DNA of 64,000 nucleotides from Halisarca cf. caerulea. Lineage: Eukaryota; Porifera; Demospongiae; Chondrillida; Halisarcidae. Shown here piece by piece: positions 44,813 through 59,800 of this stretch (positions within the stretch are counted from its first letter, which is position 1; each line of letters starts with the position of its first letter). The stretch is from assembly GCA_963170055.1 (NCBI GenBank), contig CAUJGJ010000440.1, forward strand, positions 15,001-79,000. Direction: 5' to 3'. The position numbers and the translations under genes are program-made. The notes below the pieces were generated by a model. The model did not search any database. It was given only the letters and a program-made list of their open reading frames with translations, and was not told where the DNA came from.

Positions 44813-47800
44813 ACCATTATTTGGCACTAGCACAACGCACATTCCCAGTGGACACACAAAAAGTTTCTGAAGTGCTGTGAGCGTATTTGTGTAGTGTTGG
44901 ATATGCTGGTGCTAATACCGATATTTGGCACTAGCACCACGCACATTACCAGTGGACACACATGAAGTTTGCTAACTGCTGTGGGCGTATTTGTGTAGTG
45001 TTGAATTACTGGTGCTAATCCCAATATTTAGCACTAGTACCACGCACATTCCCAGTGGACACACATGAAGTTTCTAAAGTGCTGTGGGCGTGTTTCTGTA
45101 GTGATGGATATGCCGGTGCTAATACCAATATTTGGCACTAGCACCACACATTCCCTGTGGACACACATGAAGTTTATGAACTGCTGTGGGCATATTTGTG
45201 TAGTGTTGGATATGCTGGTGCTAATACCGATATTTCACACTACCACCACGCACATTACCAGAGGACACACATGAGGTTTCTTAAGAGCTGTGGGCATATT
45301 CGTGTATTGTTGGATATGCTGGTGCTAATACCGATATTTGGCACTAGCACCACGCACATTCCCAGTAGACACACATGAAGTTCCTGAAGTACTGTGGGCG
45401 TATTTGTGTAGTGTTGGATATGCTGGTGCTAATGCCAATATTTGACACTAGCACCACGCACATTCCCAGTGGACACACATGAAGTTTCTAAACTGCTGTG
45501 GGCGTATTTGTGTAGTGTTGGATATGCTGGTGCTAATACCAATATTTGGCACTAGCACCATGTACATTCCCAGTGGACACACATGAAGTTTCTGAAGTGC
45601 TGTGGGCGCATTTGTGTAGTGTTGGATATGCTGGTGCTAATACCAATATTTCACACTACCACCACGCACATTCCCAGTGGAAACACATGAAGTTTCTAAA
45701 CTGCTGTGGGCGTATTTGTGTAGTGTTGGATATGCTTGTGCTAATACCAATATTTGGCACTAGCACCACGCACATTCCAAGTGGACACTCATGAAGTTTG
45801 TGAAGTGCTGTGGGCGTATTTGTGTAGTGTTGGATATGCTTGTGCTAATACCAATATTTGGCACTACCACCACGCACATTCCCAGGGGAAACACATGAAG
45901 TTTCTTAACTACTGTGGGCGTATTTGTGTAATGTTGGATATGCTGGTGCTAATACCAATATTTGGCACTAGCACCACGCACATTCCCAGTGGACACACAT
46001 GACCTTTCTAAAGTTCTGTGGGCGTATTTTTGTAGTGTTGGATATGCTGGTGCTAATACTAATATTTGGCACTAGCACCACGCACATTCCCAGTGGACAC
46101 ACATGAAGTTTCTTAACTACTGTGGGCGTATTTGTGTAGTGTTGGATATGCTGGTGCTAATACCAATATTTGGCACTAGCACCACGCACATTCCCAGTGG
46201 AAACACATGAAGTTTGTGAAGTGCTGTGGGCGTAATTGTGTAGTGTTGGATATGCTTGTGCTAATACCGATATTTCACACTACCACCACGCACATTCCCA
46301 GTGGACACACATGAGGTTTCTTAAGAGCTGTAGGCGTATTCGTGTATTGTTGGACATGCAGGTGCTAATACCAATATTTGACACTAGCACAACGAACATT
46401 CCCAGTGGACACACATGAAGTTTCTAAACTGCTGTGGGTGTATTTGTGTAGTGTTGGATATGCTGGTGCTAATACCAATATTTGGCACTAGCACCACGCA
46501 CATTCCCAGTGGACACACATGAAGTTTCTGAAGTGCTGTGGGCATATTTGTGTAGTGTTGGATATGCTGGTACTAATACCGATATTTCACACTACCAACA
46601 CGCACATACCCAGTGGAAACACATGAAGTTTCTGAAGTGCTGTGGGCGTATTTGTGTAGTGTTGGATTAGCTGGTGCTAATACCGATATTTCACAATACC
46701 ACCACGCACATTCCCAGTGGACACACATAAGGTTTCTTAAGAGCTGTGGGCGTATTCGTGTATTGTTGGATATGCTGGTACTAATACCAATATTTGGCAC
46801 TAGCACCACGCACATTCTGAATGGACACACATGAAGTTTGTGAAGTGCTGTGGGCGTATTTGTGTAGTGTTGGATATGCTGGTGCTAATACCAATATTTG
46901 GCACTAGCACCATGCACATTCCCAGTGGACACACATGAAGTTTCTAAACTGCTGCGGGCGTATTTGTGTAGTGTTGGATATGCTGGTGCTAATACCGATA
47001 TTTCACACTACCACCACGCACATACCCAGTGAAAACACATGAAGTTTCTGAAGTGCTGTGGGCGTATTTGTGTAGTGTTGGATTAGCTGGTGCTAATACC
47101 GATATTTCACACTACCACCACGCACATTCCCAGTGGACACACATGAGGTTTCTTAAGAGCTGTAGGCGTATTCGTGTAGTGTTTGATATGCTGGTGCTAA
47201 TACCAATATTTGGCACTACCACAACGCACATTCCCAGTGGACACACATGAAGTTTCTGAAGTGCTGTGGGCATATTTGTGTAGTGTTGGATATGCTGGTA
47301 CTAATACCGATATTTCACACTACCAACACGCACAAACCCAGTGGAAACACATGAAGTTTCTGAAGTGCTGTGGGCGTATTCGTGTAGTGTTGGATATGCT
47401 GGTGCTAATACCAATAATTGACACTAGCACAACGCACATTCCAAGTGGACACACATGAAGTTTCTAAACTGCTGTGGGCGTATTTGTGTAGTGTTGGTTA
47501 TGTTGGTGCTAATACCAATATTTGGCACTACCACCACGCACCTTCCCAGTGGAAACACATGAAGTTTGTGAAGTGCTGTGGGCGTAAATGTGTAGTGTTG
47601 GATATGCTTGTGCTAATACCGATATTTCACACTACCACCACGACACATTCCCAGTGGACACACATGAGGTTTCTTAAGAGCTGTAGGCGTATTCGTGTAT
47701 TGTTGGATATGCAGGTGCTAATACCAATATTTGACACTAGCACAACGCACATTCCCAGTGGACACACATGAAGTTTCTAAACTGCTGTGGGCGTATTTGT

Positions 47801-50800
47801 GTAGTGTTGGATATGCTGGTGCTAATACCAATATTTGGCACTAGCACCACGCACATTCCCAGTGGAAACACATGAAGTTTGTGAAGTGCTGTGGGCGTAT
47901 TTGTGTAGTGTTGGATATGCTGGTGCTAATACCAATATTTGGCACTAGCACCACACATATTCCCAGTGGACACACATGAAGTTTGTGAAGTGCTGTGGGC
48001 GTATTTGTGTAGTGTTGGATATGCTTGTGCTAATACCAATATTTGGCACTAGCACCACGCACATTCCAAGTAGACACACATGAAGTTCCTGAAGTACTGT
48101 GGGCGTATTTGTGTAGTGTTGGATATGCTGGTGCTAATACCAATATTTGGCACTAGCACCACGCACATTCCCAGTGGACACACATGAAGTTTCTGAAATG
48201 CTGTGGGCGTATTTGTGTAGTGTTGGATATGCTGGTGCTAATACCAATATTTGGCACTAGCACCACGCAAATTCCCAGTGTAAACACATGACCTTTCTGA
48301 AGTGCTGTTGACGTATTTGTGTAGAGTTGGATATGCTGGTGTTAATACCAATATTTGGCACTAGCACCACACACATTCCCAGTGGACACACATGAAGTTT
48401 CTGAAGTGCAGTGGGCATATTTGTGTAGTGTTGGATATGCTGGTGCTAATACCAATATTTGGCACTAGCACCACGCACATTCCCAGTGCACACACATGAA
48501 GTTTCTGAAGTGCTGTGGGCGTATTTGTGTAGTGTTGGATATGCTGGTGCTAATACCAATATTTGGCACTAGCACCACGCACATTCCCAGTGGACACACA
48601 TGACCTTTCTGAAGTGCTGTGGGCGTATTTGTGTAGTGTTGGATATGCTGGTGCTAATACCAATATTTGGCACTAGCACCACGCACATTCCCAGTGGACA
48701 CACATGACCTTTTTAAAGTGCTGTGGGCGTATTTGTGTAGTGTTGGATATGCTGGTGCTAATACCAATATTTGGCACTAGCACCACGCACATTCCCAGTG
48801 GACACACATGAACTTTCTCAACTACTGTGGGCGTATTTGTGTAGTGTTGTATATGATGGTGCTAACACCAATATTTGGCACTAGCACCACGCACATTCCC
48901 AGAGGACACACATGACCTTTCTGAAGTGCTGTGGGCGTATTTGTGTAGTGTTGGATATGCTGGTGCTAATACCAATATTTGGCACTAGCACCACGCACAT
49001 TCCCAGTAGACACACATGACCTTTCTTAAGTGCTGTGGGTGTATTTGTGTAGTGTTGGATATGCTGGTGCTAATACCAATATTTGGCACTAGCACCACGC
49101 ACATTCCCAGTGGACACACATGAAGTTTCTTAACTACTGTGGGCGTATTTGTGTAATGTTGGATATGCTGGTGCTAATACCAATATTTGGCACTAACACC
49201 ACGCACATTCCCAGTGGACACACATGACCTTTCTGAAGTGCTGTGGGCGTATTTGTGTAGTGTTGGATATGCTGGTGCTAATACCAATATTTGGCACTAG
49301 CACCACGCACATTCCCAGTGGACACACATGAAGTTTCTGAAGTGCTGTGGGCGTATTTGTGTAGTGTTGGATATGCTGGTGCTAATACCAATATTTGGCA
49401 CTAGCACCACGCAAATTCCCAGTGGAAACACATGACCTTTCTGAAGTGCTGTTGACGTATTTGTGTAGAGTTGGATATGCTGGTGTTAATACCAATATTT
49501 GGCACTAGCACCACACACATTCCCAGTGGACACACATGAAGTTTTTTCACTGCAGTGGGTGCATTTGTGTAGAGTTGGATATGCTGGTGCTAAAACTAAT
49601 ATTTGGCACTAGCACCACACACATTCCCAGTGGACACACATGAAGTTTCTGAAGTGCTGTGGGCGTATTCGTGTAGTGTTGGATATGCTGGTGCTAATAC
49701 TAATATTTTGCACAAGCACCCCGCACATTCCCAGTGGACACACATGAAGTTTCTGAAGTACTGCGGGCGTATTCGTGTAGTGTAGAATATACAGGTTTTA
49801 ATACCAATATTTGGCAATAGCACACCGCACATTCCCAGTGGACACACATGAAGTTTCTGAAAAGCTGTGGGCGTATTTGTGTAGTGTTGGATATGCTGGT
49901 GCTAATACCAATATTTGGCACTAGCACCACGCACATTCCCAGTGGACACACATGAAGTTTCTGAAGTTCTGTTGGCGTATTTGTGTAGTGTTGGATATGC
50001 TGGTGCAAATACCAATATTTGGCACTAGCACCACGCACATTCCCAGTGGACACACATGAAGTTTCTTAAAAGCTGTGGGCGTATTTGTGTAGTGTTGGAT
50101 ATGCTGGTGCTAATACCAATATTTGGCACTAGCACCACGCACATTCCCAGTGGACACACATGAAGTTTCTGAAGTGCTGTGGGCGTATTTGTGTAGTGTT
50201 GTATATGATGGTGCTAATACCAATATTCGGCACTAGCACCACGCACATTCCTAGTGGACACACATGAAGTTTCTGAAGTGCTGTGGGCGTATTTGTGTAG
50301 TGTTGGATATGCTGGTGCTAATACCAATATTTGGCACTAGCACCACGCACATTCTGAATGGACACACATTAAGTTTCTGAAGGGCTGTGGGTGCATTTGT
50401 GTAGTGTTAGATTTGCTGGTGCTAAAAAGAATATTTCGCACTAGCACCACACACATTCTCAGTGGACACACATGAAGTTTCTTAAGTGCTGTGGGCGTAT
50501 TCGTGTAGTGATGGATATGCTGGTGCTAATACTAATATTTTTTGCTAGCACCATGCACATTCCCAGTGGACACACATGAAGTTTCTGAAGTGCTGTGGGC
50601 GTATTTGTGTAGTGTTGGATATGCTGGTGATAATACCAATATTAGCTACTAGCACCACACACATTCCCAGTTGACACACATGAAGTTTCTGAAGTGCTGT
50701 GGGCGTATTTGTGTAGTGTTGGATATGCTGGTGCTAATACCAATATTTGGCACTAGCACCACGCACATTCCCAGTGGACACACATGAAGTTTCTCAAGTG

Positions 50801-53800
50801 CTGTGGGCGTATTTGTGTAGTGTTGGATATGCTGGTGCTAATACAAATATTCGGCACTAGCACCACGCACATTCCCAGTGGAAACACATGAAGTTTGTGA
50901 AGTGCTGTGGGCGTATTTGTGTAGTGTTGGATATGCTGGTGCTAATACCAATATTTGGCACTAGCACCACACATATTCCCAGTGGACACACATGAAGTTT
51001 GTGAAGTGCTGTGGGCGTATTTGTGTAGTGTTGGATATGCTTGTGCTAATACCAATATTTGGCACTAGCACCACGCACATTCCAAGTAGACACACATGAA
51101 GTTCCTGAAGTACTGTGGGCGTATTTGTGTAGTGTTGGATATGCTGGTGTTAATACCAATATTTGGCACTAGCACCACGCACATTCCCAGTGGACACACA
51201 TGAAGTTTCTGAAATGCTGTGGGCGTATTTGTGTAGTGTTGGATATGCTGGTGCTAATACCAATATTTGGCACTAGCACCACGCAAATTCCCAGTGTAAA
51301 CACATGACCTTTCTGAAGTGCTGTTGACGTATTTGTGTAGAGTTGGATATGCAGGTGTTAATACCAATATTTGGCACTAGCACCACACACATTCCCAGTG
51401 GACACACATGAAGTTTCTGAAGTGCAGTGGGCATATTTGTGTAGTGTTGGATATGCTGGTGCTAATACCAATATTCGGCACTAGCACCACGCACATTCCT
51501 AGTGGACACACATGAAGTTTCTGAAGTGCTGTGGGCGTATTTGTGTAGTGTTGGATATGCTGGTGCTAATACCAATATTTGGCACTAGCACCACGCACAT
51601 TCTGAATGGACACACATTAAGTTTCTGAAGGGCTGTGGGTGCATTTGTGTAGTGTTAGATTTGCTGGTGCTAAAAAGAATATTTCGCACTAGCACCACAC
51701 ACATTCTCAGTGGACACACATGAAGTTTCTTAAGTGCTGTGGGCGTATTCGTGTAGTGATGGATATGCTGGTGCTAATACTAATATTTTTTGCTAGCACC
51801 ATGCACATTCCCAGTGGACACACATGAAGTTTCTGAAGTGCTGTGGGCGTATTTGTGTAGTGTTGGATATGCTGGTGATAATACCAATATTAGCTACTAG
51901 CACCACACACATTCCCAGTTGACACACATGAAGTTTCTGAAGTGCTGTGGGCGTATTTGTGTAGTGTTGGATATGCTGGTGCTAATACCAATATTTGGCA
52001 CTAGCACCACGCACATTCCCAGTGGACACACATGAAGTTTCTCAAGTGCTGTGGGCGTATTTGTGTAGTGTTGGATATGCTGGTGCTAATACCAATATTC
52101 GGCACTAGCACCACGCACATTCCCAGTGGAAACACATGAAGTTTGTGAAGTGCTGTGGGCGTATTTGTGTAGTGTTGGATATGCTGGTGCTAATACCAAT
52201 ATTTGGCACTAGCACCACACATATTCCCAGTGGACACACATGAAGTTTGTGAAGTGCTGTGGGCGTATTTGTGTAGTGTTGGATATGCTTGTGCTAATAC
52301 CAATATTTGGCACTAGCACCACGCACATTCCAAGTAGACACACATGAAGTTCCTGAAGTACTGTGGGCGTATTTGTGTAGTGTTGGATATGCTGGTGTTA
52401 ATACCAATATTTGGCACTAGCACCACGCACATTCCCAGTGGACACACATGAAGTTTCTGAAATGCTGTGGGCGTATTTGTGTAGTGTTGGATATGCTGGT
52501 GCTAATACCAATATTTAGCACTAGCACCATGCACATTCCCAGTGGACACACATGACCTTTCTGAAGTGCTGTGGGCGTATTTGTGTAGTGTTGGATATGC
52601 TGGTGCTAATACCAATATTTGGCACTAGCACCACGCACATTCCCAGTGGACACACATGAAGTTTCTTAACTACTGTGGGCGTATTTGTGTAATGTTGGAT
52701 ATGCTGGTGCTAATACCAATATTTGGCACTAACACCACGCACATTCCCAGTGGACACACATGACCTTTCTGAAGTGCTGTGGGCGTATTTGTGTAGTGTT
52801 GGATATGCTGGTGCTAATACCAATATTTGGCACTAGCACCACGCACATTCCCAGTGGACACACATGAAGTTTCTGAAGTGCTGTGGGCGTATTTGTGTAG
52901 TGTTGGATATGCTGGTGCTAATACCAATATTTGGCACTAGCACCACGCAAATTCCCAGTGGAAACACATGACCTTTCTGAAGTGCTGTTGACGTATTTGT
53001 GTAGAGTTGGATATGCTGGTGTTAATACCAATATTTGGCACTAGCACCACACACATTCCCAGTGGACACACATGAAGTTTTTTCACTGCAGTGGGTGCAT
53101 TTGTGTAGAGTTGGATATGCTGGTGCTAAAACTAATATTTGGCACTAGCACCACACACATTCCCAGTGGACACACATGAAGTTTCTGAAGTGCTGTGGGC
53201 GTATTCGTGTAGTGTTGGATATGCTGGTGCTAATACTAATATTTTGCACAAGCACCCCGCACATTCCCAGTGGACACACATGAAGTTTCTGAAGTACTGC
53301 GGGCGTATTCGTGTAGTGTAGAATATACAGGTTTTAATACCAATATTTGGCAATAGCACACCGCACATTCCCAGTGGACACACATGAAGTTTCTGAAAAG
53401 CTGTGGGCGTATTTGTGTAGTGTTGGATATGCTGGTGCTAATACCAATATTTGGCTCTAGCACCACGCACATTCCCAGTGGACACACATGAAGTTTCTGA
53501 AGTTCTGTTGGCGTATTTGTGTAGTGTTGGATATGCTGGTGCAAATACCAATATTTGGCACTAGCACCACGCACATTCCCAGTGGACACACATGAAGTTT
53601 CTTAAAAGCTGTGGGCGTATTTGTGTAGTGTTGGATATGCTGGTGATAATACCAATATTTGGCACTAGCACCACGCACATTCCCAGTGGACACACATGAA
53701 GTTTCTGAAGTGCTGTGGGCGTATTTGTGTAGTGTTGTATATGATGGTGCTAATACCAATATTCGGCACTAGCACCACGCACATTCCTAGTGGACACACA

Positions 53801-56800
53801 TGAAGTTTCTGAAGTGCTGTGGGCGTATTTGTGTAGTGTTGGATATGCTGGTGCTAATACCAATATTTGGCACTAGCACCACGCACATTCTGAATGGACA
53901 CACATTAAGTTTCTGAAGGGCTGTGGGTGCATTTGTGTAGTGTTAGATTTGCTGGTGCTAAAAAGAATATTTCGCACTAGCACCACACACATTCTCAGTG
54001 GACACACATGAAGTTTCTTAAGTGCTGTGGGCGTATTCGTGTAGTGATGGATATGCTGGTGCTAATACTAATATTTTTTGCTAGCACCATGCACATTCCC
54101 AGTGGACACACATGAAGTTTCTGAAGTGCTGTGGGCGTATTTGTGTAGTGTTGGATATGCTGGTGATAATACCAATATTAGCTACTAGCACCACACACAT
54201 TCCCAGTTGACACACATGAAGTTTCTGAAGTGCTGTGGGCGTATTTGTGTAGTGTTGGATATGCTGGTGCTAATACCAATATTTGGCACTAGCACCACGC
54301 ACATTCCCAGTGGACACACATGAAGTTTCTCAAGTGCTGTGGGCGTATTTGTGTAGTGTTGGATATGCTGGTGCTAATACAAATATTCGGCACTAGCACC
54401 ACGCACATTCCCAGTGGAAACACATGAAGTTTGTGAAGTGCTGTGGGCGTATTTGTGTAGTGTTGGATATGCTGGTGCTAATACCAATATTTGGCACTAG
54501 CACCACACATATTCCCAGTGGACACACATGAAGTTTGTGAAGTGCTGTGGGCGTATTTGTGTAGTGTTGGATATGCTTGTGCTAATACCAATATTTGGCA
54601 CTAGCACCACGCACATTCCAAGTAGACACACATGAAGTTCCTGAAGTACTGTGGGCGTATTTGTGTAGTGTTGGATATGCTGGTGTTAATACCAATATTT
54701 GGCACTAGCACCACGCACATTCCCAGTGGACACACATGAAGTTTCTGAAATGCTGTGGGCGTATTTGTGTAGTGTTGGATATGCTGGTGCTAATACCAAT
54801 ATTTGGCACTAGCACCACGCAAATTCCCAGTGTAAACACATGACCTTTCTGAAGTGCTGTTGACGTATTTGTGTAGAGTTGGATATGCAGGTGTTAATAC
54901 CAATATTTGGCACTAGCACCACACACATTCCCAGTGGACACACATGAAGTTTCTGAAGTGCAGTGGGCATATTTGTGTAGTGTTGGATATGCTGGTGCTA
55001 ATACCAATATTCGGCACTAGCACCACGCACATTCCTAGTGGACACACATGAAGTTTCTGAAGTGCTGTGGGCGTATTTGTGTAGTGTTGGATATGCTGGT
55101 GCTAATACCAATATTTGGCACTAGCACCACGCACATTCTGAATGGACACACATTAAGTTTCTGAAGGGCTGTGGGTGCATTTGTGTAGTGTTAGATTTGC
55201 TGGTGCTAAAAAGAATATTTCGCACTAGCACCACACACATTCTCAGTGGACACACATGAAGTTTCTTAAGTGCTGTGGGCGTATTCGTGTAGTGATGGAT
55301 ATGCTGGTGCTAATACTAATATTTTTTGCTAGCACCATGCACATTCCCAGTGGACACACATGAAGTTTCTGAAGTGCTGTGGGCGTATTTGTGTAGTGTT
55401 GGATATGCTGGTGATAATACCAATATTAGCTACTAGCACCACACACATTCCCAGTTGACACACATGAAGTTTCTGAAGTGCTGTGGGCGTATTTGTGTAG
55501 TGTTGGATATGCTGGTGCTAATACCAATATTTGGCACTAGCACCACGCACATTCCCAGTGGACACACATGAAGTTTCTCAAGTGCTGTGGGCGTATTTGT
55601 GTAGTGTTGGATATGCTGGTGCTAATACCAATATTCGGCACTAGCACCACGCACATTCCCAGTGGAAACACATGAAGTTTGTGAAGTGCTGTGGGCGTAT
55701 TTGTGTAGTGTTGGATATGCTGGTGCTAATACCAATATTTGGCACTAGCACCACACATATTCCCAGTGGACACACATGAAGTTTGTGAAGTGCTGTGGGC
55801 GTATTTGTGTAGTGTTGGATATGCTTGTGCTAATACCAATATTTGGCACTAGCACCACGCACATTCCAAGTAGACACACATGAAGTTCCTGAAGTACTGT
55901 GGGCGTATTTGTGTAGTGTTGGATATGCTGGTGTTAATACCAATATTTGGCACTAGCACCACGCACATTCCCAGTGGACACACATGAAGTTTCTGAAATG
56001 CTGTGGGCGTATTTGTGTAGTGTTGGATATGCTGGTGCTAATACCAATATTTGGCACTAGCACCACGCAAATTCCCAGTGTAAACACATGACCTTTCTGA
56101 AGTGCTGTTGACGTATTTGTGTAGAGTTGGATATGCAGGTGTTAATACCAATATTTGGCACTAGCACCACACACATTCCCAGTGGACACACATGAAGTTT
56201 CTGAAGTGCAGTGGGCATATTTGTGTAGTGTTGGATATGCTGGTGCTAATACCAATATTTGGCACTAGCACCACGCACATTCCCAGTGGACACACATGAA
56301 GTTTCTGAAGTGCTGTGGGCATATTTGTGTAGTGTTGGATATGCTGGTACTAATACCGATATTTCACACTACCAACACGCACATACCCAGTGGAAACACA
56401 TGAAGTTTCTGAAGTGCTGTGGGCGTATTTGTGTAGTGTTGGATTAGCTGGTGCTAATACCGATATTTCACAATACCACCACGCACATTCCCAGTGGACA
56501 CACATAAGGTTTCTTAAGAGCTGTGGGCGTATTCGTGTATTGTTGGATATGCTGGTACTAATACCAATATTTGGCACTAGCACCACGCACATTCCCAGTG
56601 GACACACATGAAGTTTGTGAAGTGCTGTGGGCGTATTTATGTAGTGTTGGATATGCTGGTGCTAATACCAATATTTGGCACTAGCACCATGCACATTCCC
56701 AGTGGACACACATGAAGTTTCTAAACTGCTGCGGGCGTATTTGTGTAGTGTTGGATATGCTGGTGCTAATACCGATATTTCACACTACCACCACGCACAT

Positions 56801-59800
56801 ACCCAGTGAAAACACATGAAGTTTCTGAAGTGCTGTGGGCGTATTTGTGTAGTGTTGGATTAGCTGGTGCTAATACCGATATTTCACACTACCACCACGC
56901 ACATTCCCAGTGGACACACATGAGGTTTCTTAAGAGCTGTAGGCGTATTCGTGTAGTGTTTGATATGCTGGTGCTAATACCAATATTTGGCACTACCACA
57001 ACGCACATTCCCAGTGGACACACATGAAGTTTCTGAAGTGCTGTGGGCATATTTGTGTAGTGTTGGATATGCTGGTACTAATACCGATATTTCACACTAC
57101 CAACACGCACAAACCCAGTGGAAACACATGAAGTTTCTGAAGTGCTGTGGGCGTATTCGTGTAGTGTTGGATATGCTGGTGCTAATACCAATAATTGACA
57201 CTAGCACAACGCACATTCCAAGTGGACACACATGAAGTTTCTAAACTGCTGTGGGCGTATTTGTGTAGTGTTGGTTATGTTGGTGCTAATACCAATATTT
57301 GGCACTAGCACCACGCACATTCCCAGTGGAAACACATGAAGTTTGTGAAGTGCTGTGGGCGTAAATGTGTAGTGTTGGATATGCTTGTGCTAATACCGAT
57401 ATTTCACACTACCACCACGACACATTCCCAGTGGACACACATGAGGTTTCTTAAGAGCTGTAGGCGTATTCGTGTATTGTTGGATATGCAGGTGCTAATA
57501 CCAATATTTGACACTAGCACAACGCACATTCCCAGTGGACACACATGAAGTTTCTAAACTGCTGTGGGCGTATTTGTGTAGTGTTGGATATGCTGGTGCT
57601 AATACCAATATTTGGCACTAGCACCACGCACATTCCCAGTGGAAACACATGAAGTTTGTGAAGTGCTGTGGGCGTATTTGTGTAGTGTTGGATATGCTGG
57701 TGCTAATACCAATATTTGGCACTAGCACCATGTACATTCCCAGTGGACACACATGAAGTTTCTGAAGTGCTGTGGGCGTATTTGTGTAGTGTTGGATATG
57801 CTGGTGCTAATACCAATATTTCACACTACCACCACGCACATTCCCAGTGGAAACACATGAAGTTTCTAAACTGCTGTGGGCGTATTTGTGTAGTGTTGGA
57901 TATGCTTGTGCTAATACCAATATTTGGCACTAGCACCACGCACATTCCAAGTGGACACTCATGAAGTTTGTGAAGTGCTGTGGGCGTATTTGTGTAGTGT
58001 TGGATATGCTTGTGCTAATACCAATATTTGGCACTACCACCACGCACATTCCCAGGGGAAACACATGAAGTTTCTTAACTACTGTGGGCGTATTTGTGTA
58101 ATGTTGGATATGCTGGTGCTAATACCAATATTTGGCACTAGCACCACGCACATTCCCAGTGGACACACATGACCTTTCTAAAGTTCTGTGGGCGTATTTT
58201 TGTAGTGTTGGATATGCTGGTGCTAATACTAATATTTGGCACTAGCACCACGCACATTCCCAGTGGACACACATGAAGTTTCTTAACTACTGTGGGCGTA
58301 TTTGTGTAGTGTTGGATATGCTGGTGCTAATACCAATATTTGGCACTAGCACCACGCACATTCCCAGTGGAAACACATGAAGTTTGTGAAGTGCTGTGGG
58401 CGTAATTGTGTAGTGTTGGATATGCTTGTGCTAATACCGATATTTCACACTACCACCACGCACATTCCCAGTGGACACACATGAGGTTTCTTAAGAGCTG
58501 TAGGCGTATTCGTGTATTGTTGGACATGCAGGTGCTAATACCAATATTTGACACTAGCACAACGCACATTCCCAGTGGACACACATGAAGTTTCTAAACT
58601 GCTGTGGGTGTATTTGTGTAGTGTTGGATATGCTGGTGCTAATACCAATATTTGGCACTAGCACCACGCACATTCCCAGTGGACACACATGAAGTTTCTG
58701 AAGTGCTGTGGGCATATTTGTGTAGTGTTGGATATGCTGGTACTAATACCGATATTTCACACTACCAACACGCACATACCCAGTGGAAACACATGAAGTT
58801 TCTGAAGTGCTGTGGGCGTATTTGTGTAGTGTTGGATTAGCTGGTGCTAATACCGATATTTCACAATACCACCACGCACATACCCAGTGAAAACACATGA
58901 AGTTTCTGAAGTGCTGTGGGCGTATTTGTGTAGTGTTGGATTAGCTGGTGCTAATACCGATATTTCACACTACCACCACGCACATTCCCAGTGGACACAC
59001 ATGAGGTTTCTTAAGAGCTGTAGGCGTATTCGTGTAGTGTTTGATATGCTGGTGCTAATACCAATATTTGGCACTACCACAACGCACATTCCCAGTGGAC
59101 ACACATGAAGTTTCTGAAGTGCTGTGGGCATATTTGTGTAGTGTTGGATATGCTGGTACTAATACCGATATTTCACACTACCAACACGCACAAACCCAGT
59201 GGAAACACATGAAGTTTCTGAAGTGCTGTGGGCGTATTCGTGTAGTGTTGGATATGCTGGTGCTAATACCAATAATTGACACTAGCACAACGCACATTCC
59301 AAGTGGACACACATGAAGTTTCTAAACTGCTGTGGGCGTATTTGTGTAGTGTTGGTTATGTTGGTGCTAATACCAATATTTGGCACTAGCACCACGCACA
59401 TTCCCAGTGGAAACACATGAAGTTTGTGAAGTGCTGTGGGCGTAAATGTGTAGTGTTGGATATGCTTGTGCTAATACCGATATTTCACACTACCACCACG
59501 ACACATTCCCAGTGGACACACATGAGGTTTCTTAAGAGCTGTAGGCGTATTCGTGTATTGTTGGATATGCAGGTGCTAATACCAATATTTGACACTAGCA
59601 CAACGCACATTCCCAGTGGACACACATGAAGTTTCTAAACTGCTGTGGGCGTATTTGTGTAGTGTTGGATATGCTGGTGCTAATACCAATATTTGGCACT
59701 AGCACCACGCACATTCCCAGTGGAAACACATGAAGTTTGTGAAGTGCTGTGGGCGTATTTGTGTAGTGTTGGATATGCTGGTGCTAATACCAATATTTGG

